This document shows, in pieces, positions 17,501 through 25,948 of a DNA stretch of 44,999 bases. A program made the position numbers and the translations under genes. Below the pieces are notes generated by a model that saw only the letters and a list, made by a program, of their open reading frames with translations, was not told where the DNA came from and ran no database searches. The stretch is from positions 1-44,999 of the forward strand of contig JAFVBR010000020.1 in the NCBI GenBank assembly GCA_017479885.1. Reading direction: 5' to 3'. The stretch is from Paludibacteraceae bacterium. GTDB taxonomy: Bacteria; Bacteroidota; Bacteroidia; Bacteroidales; Paludibacteraceae. How positions within the stretch are numbered: the first letter of the stretch is position 1; every line of letters begins with the position of its first letter.

Positions 17501-19498
17501 TTACGATGAAGTGGCTGATAACTCGTCCAGTTGTCCCGACATGATTTCCCATTCGTAAAGTCTTTGCTCAATCTCGTGTTTTATATGTTCATACTTTAGA
17601 AAGAGTTGAGTGTCGGTTTGGTTTTCAGGCAAAGAAAGCTTCTGTTCAATTTCCTGTTGCTCATTTTCGAGATTAGCAATTGTTGTTTCAGTTTCCGCTA
17701 TTTGTTTTTCAAGTTTTCGCTTTTGTCTCTGTTGCTCTTTTTGTTGTTCAAATGAGAGCTTGGCTTCGGATGGAACTGTCGTAGCGCATGACCTGGTGTT
17801 GGGTAGAGACTTAACGTGTTCAGTATCTATAGTAGTGGGGTGACCTGTTGCCGGTCTGTCATTATTCCGCCATTCAAGTTCTTGTAGTGAACTGATATTT
17901 TTTCTTCTCAAAAAGTCGTAAATGCCTCCGAGGTGTTCTATTACTCTTCCTTCACCGAATTCATATACTTTGTTAACGAGTCCGTCAAGAAAATATCTGT
18001 CGTGAGAAACAACAATGAGAGTTCCGTCAAATGCCAGTAATGCATCTTTGAGGATATCTTTTGACTGCATGTCAAGATGATTGGTAGGCTCGTCAAGTAT
18101 AAGCAAATTAACAGGTTCAAGCAGTAGGCGAATCATTGCAAGCCGGCTTCGTTCTCCTCCTGACAGCACTTTCACCTTCTTGTCTGATGCCTCTCCTCCG
18201 AACATGAATGACCCTAACAAATCTCTGATCTTGAGCCGGATGTCTCCGACGGCTACTCTATCGATTGTTTCAAAAACAGTTAGTTCTCCGTCAAGCAGAG
18301 CCGCCTGGTTTTGTGCGAAATATCCAATTTTAACATTATGTCCGATGCGAAGCGTTCCAAGATAGTCGAGTTGTTGCATTATACAGCGAACCATGGTCGT
18401 TTTGCCTTCTCCGTTTTTGCCGACGAAAGCCACTTTTTCTCCTCTCCGAATTGTGAAATTGACATCATGAAAAACAGTGTGTTCACCAAATGCTTTCATC
18501 AAATCTTGAGCGATAACAGGGAAATCGCCGCTTCGTGGTGCCGGTGGAAAGTGCAGACGGAGACGCGAGTTGTCTTCAAGGTCAACTTCAAGTCTTTCAA
18601 GTTTCTCAAGTTGTTTGATACGGCTCTGAACTTGAACGGCTTTTGTGGCTTTGTATCTGAATCGCTCAATGAAATCTTCAGTTTCCTGAATCATCTTCTG
18701 CTGATTGAGGTATGCACGAACTTGTTGCTCATGACGTTCTTTCCTAAGTTCTACAAAATGAGAATAGTTGACATTATAGTCATATATCCTGCCAAGAGAA
18801 ATCTCTATGGTGCGATTGGTGACGTTATCTATAAAGGCCCGATCGTGGCTGACAAGAAGTAGAGCAGAAGAAGAGTTGGCAAGAAACTGTTCAAGCCACT
18901 GAATAGACTCTATATCAAGATGATTGGTAGGCTCGTCAAGCAGCAAGAGATCAGGTTTGCGTAGTAGTATTTTGGCAAGTTCAATTCTCATACGCCATCC
19001 TCCTGAGAACTCAGAACAAGGACGGTTGAAATCGGATCGGAGAAAACCTAAACCTGACAAAGTGCGTTCTATTTCCCCTTCAAGTTTGTTTGGTTGAAAA
19101 TGTGAGGTGAGGGTTTGCAATTGTTCCTGCCGAAGTAGCAGAGCGGTGTATTCCGGCGATGTGAAATCAGTTGCTGCGTTGAGTTCGCTATTGATTTGTT
19201 CAAGCATACTCTGAGCCATGTGGAATTCATGGAATGCCTTTTTGGTCTCTTCAATAACGGTTGTTTCATCGGTAAGCATCATGACCTGCGGAAGATAACC
19301 AATCGCAAGGTCTTTCTCTTTTGCGATGTTCCCGCTTGTTGGCAACTGCTTTCCTGCAATAAGTCTCAGTAATGTTGTTTTCCCTGCACCGTTTTTCCCG
19401 ACAAGGGCGATTTTATCCTTTCTGTTAATAAGAAAAGATACATCCTCGAGCACAGGTCTCGAGGAAAATTCCATTGTCAGATGTTCAATAGAAATCAT
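17501..19498 (-). CDS. ABC-F family ATPase (Uup/EttA-like)
   Basis: 665 residues with two ABC domains and no membrane segments, hence a soluble ABC-F translation or ribosome factor rather than a transporter. The first domain has Walker A GKNGAGKTTL, signature FSGGWRMR and Walker B LLLLDEPTNHLD. The linker (about 225-310) is the charged ABC-F linker (RFRYKATKAVQVQSR). The second domain has GKNGEGKTTM, LSGGERSRLAM and LLILDEPTNHLD. The C-terminal coiled coil (about 575-660) is typical of the Uup branch. The N terminus MISIEHLTMEFSSRPVL fits the family start. It lies 17 bases after the WecA-like gene and probably shares its transcript, although the functions are not obviously linked. Confidence 0.94.
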   Translation of the reverse strand: MISIEHLTMEFSSRPVLEDVSFLINRKDKIALVGKNGAGKTTLLRLIAGKQLPTSGNIAKEKDLAIGYLPQVMMLTDETTVIEETKKAFHEFHMAQSMLEQINSELNAATDFTSPEYTALLLRQEQLQTLTSHFQPNKLEGEIERTLSGLGFLRSDFNRPCSEFSGGWRMRIELAKILLRKPDLLLLDEPTNHLDIESIQWLEQFLANSSSALLLVSHDRAFIDNVTNRTIEISLGRIYDYNVNYSHFVELRKERHEQQVRAYLNQQKMIQETEDFIERFRYKATKAVQVQSRIKQLEKLERLEVDLEDNSRLRLHFPPAPRSGDFPVIAQDLMKAFGEHTVFHDVNFTIRRGEKVAFVGKNGEGKTTMVRCIMQQLDYLGTLRIGHNVKIGYFAQNQAALLDGELTVFETIDRVAVGDIRLKIRDLLGSFMFGGEASDKKVKVLSGGERSRLAMIRLLLEPVNLLILDEPTNHLDMQSKDILKDALLAFDGTLIVVSHDRYFLDGLVNKVYEFGEGRVIEHLGGIYDFLRRKNISSLQELEWRNNDRPATGHPTTIDTEHVKSLPNTRSCATTVPSEAKLSFEQQKEQQRQKRKLEKQIAETETTIANLENEQQEIEQKLSLPENQTDTQLFLKYEHIKHEIEQRLYEWEIMSGQLDELSATSS

Positions 19499-19515
19499 GA
19501 ATACTGAGGTTCAGT

Positions 19516-20595
19516 TTATATTTGTTTTTGGGCAGTTTGATAATCAACCACTCTCCATAAAATGTATGTAAGAATGCAACAAACTGTAAAATCCACAGTT
19601 ACGAGCAGCCATATATTCCAGTTTCTTCCAAGTAATGCCAATCCGACAAACAACAGAGTGACAGAAAGAAGGACACCGGTCGTTTGTATGTGGTTGAGTC
19701 CGGTTCGCAGCAACAAGTGATGAATATGGTTTTTGTCAGGTGAAAAAGGTGATCTGCGGTGCTTGATTCTTGTAAGCATGACTCTCAGAGTGTCGAACAA
19801 CGGAACAGAGAGTACACAGATGCAAACTGCCGGTGCAGCATTGCATTGCAGAGTCTCATCGACAATGTGGTAAGCATTAAGGGTGCAGAATCGGAATACA
19901 AAGGCAGTAAGCAGGTATCCAAGCAAGAGTGAGCCGGAGTCTCCCATGAAGATTTTGCGTTTTGACCCTCCGAAAACATTATATATGAAGAATACGGCAA
20001 GCGCCCCGACCATGCTGTATCCGAGTGTAGCCCAACTTAGTTCCCCTGCCAACTGAAACCATACAGCAAAAAAAAGACAATATATAATGCCCAATCCTGA
20101 GGCAAGTCCGTCAATACCATCAATGAGATTAAGTGCGTTGATAATAGCCACGAGTACAAAGAATGAAAGCAGATAGCTGCTTATCAAATTGATTTCTCCT
20201 ATGCCGATGAATCCATGCAGATGCGTAATCCGTATATCGGCGAAACCAATCATTGCTACTCCGGCAAGCATCTCTCCCAGGAGCTTGCTGAGCGGGGATA
20301 AATCAAGCAAGTCGTCAACGAAACCGACGAAGAGAATAACTACCAGCCCGATAAGCAGAAATTGCGATTCTTTTAGAGAACTATATTCGAATATGATATA
20401 GGTAAGCATGAATGATGTACAAATATCTATGCCTCCTATATTGGGGATTTCACCTGTGTGTGACATCCGTTTGTTGGGCTTGACCACAAAATGTCTTTCT
20501 CTGGCGATTTTAAGCACTATTGGCATGCATGCCAGGCCCAACAGAAATGAGATAATCCCTATTAGAAAAGGATATGTATTGAAGAATGTTTGCAC
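19516..20595 (-). CDS. WecA/MraY-family undecaprenyl-phosphate sugar-1-phosphate transferase
   Basis: 359 residues and about 10-11 membrane segments. The enzyme links a HexNAc-1-phosphate to undecaprenyl phosphate and so starts a surface-glycan chain. Family motifs are present: an RHFVVKPNKRMSHTGEIPNIGG segment, FVDDLLDLSP (aspartate-rich), NLIDGIDGLASGLG, FMGDSGSLLLGYLL, and the HIHHLLLR cytoplasmic motif of the WecA branch. The start is GTG (20593-20595), the only one that keeps the first membrane segment. The CapD-like gene ends 50 bases upstream, and this pair is typical of capsule or O-antigen synthesis in Bacteroides and Prevotella. UppS, 4 kb away, supplies its lipid acceptor. Confidence 0.92.
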   Translation of the reverse strand: MQTFFNTYPFLIGIISFLLGLACMPIVLKIARERHFVVKPNKRMSHTGEIPNIGGIDICTSFMLTYIIFEYSSLKESQFLLIGLVVILFVGFVDDLLDLSPLSKLLGEMLAGVAMIGFADIRITHLHGFIGIGEINLISSYLLSFFVLVAIINALNLIDGIDGLASGLGIIYCLFFAVWFQLAGELSWATLGYSMVGALAVFFIYNVFGGSKRKIFMGDSGSLLLGYLLTAFVFRFCTLNAYHIVDETLQCNAAPAVCICVLSVPLFDTLRVMLTRIKHRRSPFSPDKNHIHHLLLRTGLNHIQTTGVLLSVTLLFVGLALLGRNWNIWLLVTVDFTVCCILTYILWRVVDYQTAQKQI

Positions 20596-20645
20596 AATTG
20601 TTATTCCGTTTAGTATCTGTTAAGTGTAATGATGTTCAAATATGT

Positions 20646-22601
20646 TTATTTATCAAGTTGTTCATAAATGGAGTTGCGTGATACAAACTCAGGAACAATC
20701 TCTTTCATAAGCGAGACTGTCATGAACGGTTTTGACTGATAGCTGATATCTATCAGTTTGTTAATCTGCGGCTCCACTTCCGAAAACTGCATTTCACGCA
20801 CTTTCGCAATGAGAATCTTGTCGTTAGTGGTAGGAATGGTGGTCTCCTTGCTGTTTAACAACTCCTCATATAGTTTCTCTCCGGGGCGCAGTCCTGTAAA
20901 CAATATCTGAATATCTTTTCCCGGTACGTATCCGGCAAGCCGAATCATATTCTTAGCCATATCAAGGATTTTTACAGGATGCCCCATGTCGAATACAAAA
21001 ATCTCTCCCCCGGCTCCGAGTGTGCCTGCCTCAAGTACAAGGCAACATGCTTCGGGGATAGTCATAAAATACCGTATGATTTCAGGATGAGTCACAGTGA
21101 CGGGTCCTCCTGCTGCAATCTGTTTCTTAAAATATGGAATAACGGAGCCGTTTGAGCCAAGTACATTGCCAAATCTGGTAGTAATAAAGCGAGTACATGC
21201 AGGGTTGTCCTTGGCGATATGTTTGTAAAGAGACTGAACATAGATTTCGGCAATACGTTTTGATGCCCCCATGATGTTGGTCGGGTTTACGGCTTTGTCA
21301 GTCGAAATCATTACAAAACGTTCCACTCCGTATTTCACAGCCATATCTGCCATGTTCTTTGTACCGAGAACATTGGCATGCACAGCTTCATTAGGGTGGT
21401 CCTCCATAAGCGGCACATGTTTGTATGCCGCAGCATGATAAATAATCGAAGGACGCATATCTGCAATTATTTCTTCCACCCGGTGCCTGTCTCTTATATC
21501 ACCGATGCAAGCAATCAATCTCTGTTCAGGGAATTCCTTTCTAAGGTCAAGTGTTAGGTCATGCAGGGCGGATTCTGCCTGGTCGAACAATATAAGTACA
21601 CGCGGATTGAAACCTAATATTTCTTTGGCAAGTTCGCTGCCGATACTTCCTGCCGCACCAGTGACGAGTATAACTTTGCCGTTAAGTGTATTATTGACGT
21701 TTTCAGTGTCGATATCAAAGGCAGGGCGTTCAAGCAGATCCTCTATCTGGATAGAGTCAATCTTCACAGAAGATTTGTCAGTCTCCGTCATTTTGTCCCA
21801 CTCGGTGAAATATGGCGTGGTAAGTACCTGAATATTGTTGTCGAGAAACATCTTGAGGTCTTTTGCCGGGTTTATTTCCTTCATCTTGAGCGGAGAAACG
21901 ATGACAGCCCTTATACCTTCTTTTTGTATTTCTCGTAAAAGCCGAGTGTCTTTCTCGTAAACTTTCATTCCGAGCAGACTTATTCTTTTCTTCTGCTTAC
22001 CATCCTCAATAAAACCTACAGCCCGATAATCGGAATCCCCCGATGTGCGCAGCATTGATGCAATAGCAATGCCTGCTTGTCTGGTTCCATAAATCAGTAC
22101 CTTTTTGCTGCCGGAGATACTTTGCTGCATGGTTTCAAACAGAGTCTTTATACCTACTCTCAAACAAAAAAGCAGCATGAAACTCACAAAGATGTAAATT
22201 ATGGTTACAGTGTTGAGACACAATTTAATGTTGTAAGTGTGTATGGAGACAATGTTGAGTATAATAACGACAACGCCGCTTGTGACTACAGAAAAAAGCA
22301 CTTTCAGAGTGTCTATGAATGTAGAGTACCTCAATACGCCTGAATATGAGTGGAAACACCAGAAACAGACGGTCTGAACAATGAGCAAAAGCAGTAGTTG
22401 CCCCCATATAGGGAGCATATTTTCATCTATTCCGTATGCAAACAGCCCTTTCCCAATCCAATAACTTATGGCAAAAGCCACCACACATAAGAAAAGGTCT
22501 ATCAGTAGAACACCCCAGCGGGGTAAATAACTCATTGTAGAAAAATGAGAAAATACGTCTGATTGCCTTAATACTTTTAACTGGTTATATTCTTTATTCA
22601 T
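20646..22601 (-). CDS. CapD/FlaA1-like membrane nucleotide-sugar 4,6-dehydratase
   Basis: 651 residues from the ATG at 22601. That start is chosen because an upstream in-frame ATG at 22685 lies above the promoter. The N terminus has four membrane segments (about 25-140), then a sugar-nucleotide sensing domain (VLIYGTRQAGIAIASML) and an SDR Rossmann domain (VTGAAGSIGSELAKEIL, about 325). The catalytic area reads MISTDKAVNPTNIMGASKR: Met replaces the usual SDR Tyr before the Lys, as in the long PglF/WbpM dehydratases. The likely reaction is UDP-GlcNAc 4,6-dehydration to a keto-sugar for rare surface sugars. It heads the WecA, ABC-F and deacetylase run. Confidence 0.92.
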   Translation of the reverse strand: MNKEYNQLKVLRQSDVFSHFSTMSYLPRWGVLLIDLFLCVVAFAISYWIGKGLFAYGIDENMLPIWGQLLLLLIVQTVCFWCFHSYSGVLRYSTFIDTLKVLFSVVTSGVVVIILNIVSIHTYNIKLCLNTVTIIYIFVSFMLLFCLRVGIKTLFETMQQSISGSKKVLIYGTRQAGIAIASMLRTSGDSDYRAVGFIEDGKQKKRISLLGMKVYEKDTRLLREIQKEGIRAVIVSPLKMKEINPAKDLKMFLDNNIQVLTTPYFTEWDKMTETDKSSVKIDSIQIEDLLERPAFDIDTENVNNTLNGKVILVTGAAGSIGSELAKEILGFNPRVLILFDQAESALHDLTLDLRKEFPEQRLIACIGDIRDRHRVEEIIADMRPSIIYHAAAYKHVPLMEDHPNEAVHANVLGTKNMADMAVKYGVERFVMISTDKAVNPTNIMGASKRIAEIYVQSLYKHIAKDNPACTRFITTRFGNVLGSNGSVIPYFKKQIAAGGPVTVTHPEIIRYFMTIPEACCLVLEAGTLGAGGEIFVFDMGHPVKILDMAKNMIRLAGYVPGKDIQILFTGLRPGEKLYEELLNSKETTIPTTNDKILIAKVREMQFSEVEPQINKLIDISYQSKPFMTVSLMKEIVPEFVSRNSIYEQLDK

Positions 22602-22654
22602 CGCGCCATAGGAATAATTGCTCCGCACTAAGAGCAATATAAAATAAAAGTCTG

Positions 22655-22686
22655 CAAAATTAGCCTTTTTTTCATAATTATGCAAA
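22655..22686 (-). promoter_or_regulatory. Promoter of the polysaccharide gene run
   Basis: Minus strand: TTTG (22683-22686), 20 bases, TAATTTTG (22655-22662). Transcription should begin near 22648, inside the longer reading frame, so translation must start at the ATG at 22601. It stands back to back with the panB promoter; the -33 boxes are 35 bases apart. Confidence 0.75.
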
Positions 22687-22720
22687 TTTATTATGGAAAT
22701 GCTGTATTATTGTAGTTTGT

Positions 22721-22753
22721 TTTGCTGTAATTTGCGTAAATTCCGTATCTTTG
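22721..22753 (+). promoter_or_regulatory. panB promoter
   Basis: TTTG (22721-22724), 21 bases, TATCTTTG (22746-22753), followed by GCATCG. The predicted leader is about 78 bases. It is divergent from the promoter of the capD-like gene. Confidence 0.7.
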
Positions 22754-22837
22754 CATCGTAAAAGGTTCGATATAAACTGAAATAAAGGGCGAACTTAATG
22801 AATAGAAAAACATATACTAACTTAAAATAACATACAA

Positions 22838-23656
22838 ATGTCAGTACATTCAGAGACTACTGCGCGTCATACAACGCAGACCATTCAGCAGATGAAGCAT
22901 GCAGGTGAGAAAATAGCCATGCTGACCTCTTATGATTATACATTAGCCAAATTGGTTGATGAAGCAGGAGTAGATATAATTTTGGTTGGTGATAGTGCCT
23001 CCAACGTGGTATGCGGTAACCAAACCACATTGCCCATTACGCTTGATGAAATGATCTTCCTTGCAAAAGGAGTAAGGCGTGCTGCAGATCACGCTTTGGT
23101 AGTAGTTGACATGCCTTTTGGTTCTTATCATGCCTCGGAAGAAGATTCTGTAAAGAATGCAGTCAAGGTGATGCGAGAGACAGGCGCTGATGCTTTGAAA
23201 CTGGAAGGAGGAGTAGAAATCATGCCTGCAGTGAAGAAAATACTGAGTGCCGGTATTCCAATTATGGGTCATCTCGGTCTTACTCCGCAATCGGTCAATC
23301 AGTTCGGAGGTTACGGACTCCGTGCAAAGAGTGAGGCGGAAGCAGAGAGACTGTTGCGCGATGCTCATCTCCTTGAAGAAGCCGGTTGTTTCTCCTTGGT
23401 TCTTGAAAAGATTCCTGCTGCGTTGGGAAAGCGCGTGTCAGAAGAGCTGCATATTCCGGTTATTGGTATAGGTGCCGGAAATGGAACAGACGGTCAGGTG
23501 CTTGTGCTGCATGATATGCTTGGACTCAATCAAGGCTTCAAACCTAAGTTCCTGCGCAGATTTGCAGAAATGGGAGAGGATGTCAAAAAGGCTGTCGGAG
23601 AGTATGTAAATGCAGTCCGTGAAGTTGCTTTTCCAAGCGAGAAGGAGGAATATTGA
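22838..23656 (+). CDS. panB: 3-methyl-2-oxobutanoate hydroxymethyltransferase
   Basis: The first committed enzyme of pantothenate and coenzyme A synthesis, transferring a one-carbon unit from methylene-tetrahydrofolate to alpha-ketoisovalerate to give ketopantoate. 272 residues, the usual length. Motifs: AMLTSYDYTLAKLVDEAGVD, ILVGDSASNVVCG with metal-binding Asp, VVVDMPFGSYH, ALKLEGG, PIMGHLGLTPQSVNQFGGY, and VIGIGAGNGTDGQVLVLHDMLGL. The full ATG frame follows a Bacteroidota promoter. panC and panD are not nearby. A CapA-like gene follows after 18 bases. Confidence 0.97.
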   Translation: MSVHSETTARHTTQTIQQMKHAGEKIAMLTSYDYTLAKLVDEAGVDIILVGDSASNVVCGNQTTLPITLDEMIFLAKGVRRAADHALVVVDMPFGSYHASEEDSVKNAVKVMRETGADALKLEGGVEIMPAVKKILSAGIPIMGHLGLTPQSVNQFGGYGLRAKSEAEAERLLRDAHLLEEAGCFSLVLEKIPAALGKRVSEELHIPVIGIGAGNGTDGQVLVLHDMLGLNQGFKPKFLRRFAEMGEDVKKAVGEYVNAVREVAFPSEKEEY

Positions 23657-23674
23657 CGATTAGAAACTAATCCA

Positions 23675-24751
23675 ATGCGGCTAATCCTGAATATATGTCT
23701 GCTGACCTGTATAGTATTTCATTGTACGGCGCAGGAAAAGGTAAGGATGTTGTTTGCAGGAGATGCTATGTCGCATATAGTTCAGGTCAGATGGGCGCAG
23801 ACACCTGAGGGGAGGGATTACTCGGTTTGTTTCAGAGAGGTGCGTTGTTACACAGAAAATGCAGATTATGCAGTTGTAAATCTTGAGACTCCGCTTGACA
23901 GTATGCCATATTCGGGGTATCCGAGGTTTTCTGCTCCTGATGAATATCTTGATGCCTTAAACGATGCAGGCTTTGATTTGTTTCTTCTCGCCAACAATCA
24001 TATAGTTGACAGAGGCGGGAAAGGGGCATTGAGAACAATAAAGCAACTTGAGTGCCGTAGTTTAGAATATGCCGGTGTGTATGCCGGCATTGAGCAAAGG
24101 AGTTGCAATTATCCGTATGTCAAGACATTCAACAACGGGGCAGATTCTCTCAGAGTGGCATTCCTCAATTGCACATACGGAACCAACGGACTTCCCGTAC
24201 CTGAACCTTTGGTCGTGAATATAATTGACACCGCCTGCATTCATGCCGACATTGACGAAATACGTTCACAAGTGGATTTGTGCGTGATGTGTGTGCATTG
24301 GGGAGTGGAGTACAAAACCCGTTCTTCCCTCCGGCAACGACAGTTGGCACAATGGTTTGCCGATGCCGGTATAGACATGATAATAGGAGGGCATCCGCAT
24401 GTGGTTCAGGAATATGAGGTGCTGACAGCAAACGACGGGAGGTCGGTGCCGGTGTTCTATTCTCTCGGCAATATGATTAGCAACCAAAGATGGCGTGGCA
24501 GTAATGGCGGCATCTTTGTCATGGTAACAGCAGATATGGCAAGCAAAAAAATCACAGATGTCGGGTATCTGCCTGTCTATGTCCACAAAGGAATATGGAA
24601 AGGTGAGAGGCAATATCATCTGTTGCCTACCATAAATATGATTGACACCTTGGAACGCGTATCGCTACCAAAGGCTGACCGTGATTCCATGAGAGTGTTT
24701 CACCGTCAGACAACAGAACGGCTTCATAATGTCAGACTGATATCTGAATAG
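23675..24751 (+). CDS. CapA-family (poly-gamma-glutamate synthesis type) exported metallophosphoesterase-like protein
   Basis: 358 residues; a signal peptide (MRLILNICLLTCIVFHCTAQ), then the CapA/PGA_cap fold: RMLFAGDAMSHI with metal Asp, YAVVNLETPL, FDLFLLANNHIVDRGGKGAL, VAFLNCTYGTNG, CVMCVHWGVEY, IDMIIGGHPHVVQEYEV and VPVFYSLGNMISNQ. These are the conserved blocks of a calcineurin-like phosphoesterase. The family is named for capsule PGA export in Bacillus, but no other pga genes are present, so a surface-glycan or envelope phosphodiester role is as likely. It is 18 bases behind panB, probably read from the same promoter. Confidence 0.9.
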   Translation: MRLILNICLLTCIVFHCTAQEKVRMLFAGDAMSHIVQVRWAQTPEGRDYSVCFREVRCYTENADYAVVNLETPLDSMPYSGYPRFSAPDEYLDALNDAGFDLFLLANNHIVDRGGKGALRTIKQLECRSLEYAGVYAGIEQRSCNYPYVKTFNNGADSLRVAFLNCTYGTNGLPVPEPLVVNIIDTACIHADIDEIRSQVDLCVMCVHWGVEYKTRSSLRQRQLAQWFADAGIDMIIGGHPHVVQEYEVLTANDGRSVPVFYSLGNMISNQRWRGSNGGIFVMVTADMASKKITDVGYLPVYVHKGIWKGERQYHLLPTINMIDTLERVSLPKADRDSMRVFHRQTTERLHNVRLISE

Positions 24752-24778
24752 TCAATATAATAAAATAAACCTGCAGTT

Positions 24779-25282
24779 ATGTACAAAGTAAAGTATTCCC
24801 AACAGCAAGTATCGTCGGTCATTGCTGACCTGGCACAAAAAATCAATGTTACTGAAAACACTGTATTCCTCGTCCTGATGAACGGAGGGGCATGGTTTGC
24901 TCACGAGTTGGTAAGCCGATTGAATGACATGTCAGTAAGGGTGGAGTATGCAAAGGTGTCTTCCTACCATGGCAAGGAACGGGGACAACTAAGTATCAAC
25001 TATATGCCCGAAGTTGACTGGAACGGCAAGTCGGTTGTAGTACTTGACGATATATGCGACTCTGGCAACACCTTGAATTGCATATACGAATGGTTTCAGC
25101 AATATGACGTTGCTGATATAAGATTTGTTACACTTGTTTCGCGCAAACATCGTCTGCAGTTGGACAAAGGTGTCAGTCTGCTTAGCGGAATAGAAGACGA
25201 ATCGGATGACTTCTTTGTAGGTTGCGGCCTTGACGACAACTCTTTCGCCAGATATCTGCCTTATATAGGTGTGGTGGATTAA
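24779..25282 (+). CDS. Hypoxanthine-type phosphoribosyltransferase
   Basis: 167 residues. It contains the type I phosphoribosyltransferase PRPP loop VVVLDDICDSGNTL (two acidic residues followed by SGNT). Ahead of it are LVLMNGGAWFAHELV and a flexible-loop segment VSSYHGKERG, and at the end LPYIGVV; this is the order seen in hypoxanthine/guanine phosphoribosyltransferases, which salvage purine bases to nucleotides. The exact base specificity is not shown. It follows the CapA-like gene after 27 bases. Its TAA overlaps the convergent gene's stop (TTAA at 25279-25282), leaving no room for a terminator between them. Confidence 0.82.
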   Translation: MYKVKYSQQQVSSVIADLAQKINVTENTVFLVLMNGGAWFAHELVSRLNDMSVRVEYAKVSSYHGKERGQLSINYMPEVDWNGKSVVVLDDICDSGNTLNCIYEWFQQYDVADIRFVTLVSRKHRLQLDKGVSLLSGIEDESDDFFVGCGLDDNSFARYLPYIGVVD

Positions 25283-25947
25283 TCGCAGAGCGAATAGAGG
25301 TCTCCCCTCGGATTAAGCAGCATCACGGGAATGTTGCTGTGGCGTATGATGTGCAGTTCTTGTGGCCCAAAGAAGATGTCATCCAATCCGTAATCGCGTG
25401 AGGCTGTTACGACAAGCATGTCTGCCGACAATTTTCTTCCCCTCTCAGCAGACTCTCTTCCCACAGAGAAGCTGTCTTTCCTTGCTTTCAATACTTCGGC
25501 TTGCACTCCGCGTGCATTCAGTGCGGTAATAATCTTGTTAGTGTTCTGTTCTGCCCGACTGCCGTAATCGTTTGCCTGCAGAAGTGTTATTTGTGCACCC
25601 GTGAAACGGTTGAGATGTCCGAGAACTTCAGCTTTGTGCACTTCCTCTTCGAACATAGTGACAGGTGACAGCAGTCCGGCAAGAGGGCGCAAATGCGGCA
25701 TGGTGTCTGTAAGAAAAACATAGGGCAGGCGTAAATCCCGGCAGAGATTGAGATACCTCTGTATTTCCTTTCTGCGGTTGTCGCAGGAGATGAACAGTAT
25801 ATCTATGCCAAGCTCGTCACAGAATCCGGCAGCATCATCGGGTATGCAGTCCGACGTGAACAACTCCCTTGATGTCTGCTTTGCAATGTTTGCTACAAAC
25901 TCTTTGTGCTCTGCAATCTCTGTCTTGTACAGTAATCCGATCTTCAT
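25279..25947 (-). CDS. Universal-stress-protein-like (UspA) protein
   Basis: 222 residues and no signal peptide. Two alpha/beta halves of Usp type: the first (MKIGLLYKTEIAEHKEFVANIAKQ...DILFISCDNR) and the second (GAQITLLQANDYGSRAEQN, then DMLVVTASRDYGLDDIFFGPQELHIIRHSNIPVMLLNPRGD). The end is like the last strand and helix of UspA (ii..s..PVl.v). The ATP-binding G-2x-G-9x-G(S/T) pattern is not clear, so it may be a non-nucleotide-binding member. It starts two bases after the binding-protein gene ends, so the two are one transcript. Confidence 0.7.
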   Translation of the reverse strand: MKIGLLYKTEIAEHKEFVANIAKQTSRELFTSDCIPDDAAGFCDELGIDILFISCDNRRKEIQRYLNLCRDLRLPYVFLTDTMPHLRPLAGLLSPVTMFEEEVHKAEVLGHLNRFTGAQITLLQANDYGSRAEQNTNKIITALNARGVQAEVLKARKDSFSVGRESAERGRKLSADMLVVTASRDYGLDDIFFGPQELHIIRHSNIPVMLLNPRGDLYSLCD

Positions 25948-25948
25948 G

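Noticed and set aside
20646-22685. Longer form of the capD-like gene starting at 22685
   Set aside because: The extra 28 codons lie across and above the promoter at 22655-22686, and the family start fits 22601.
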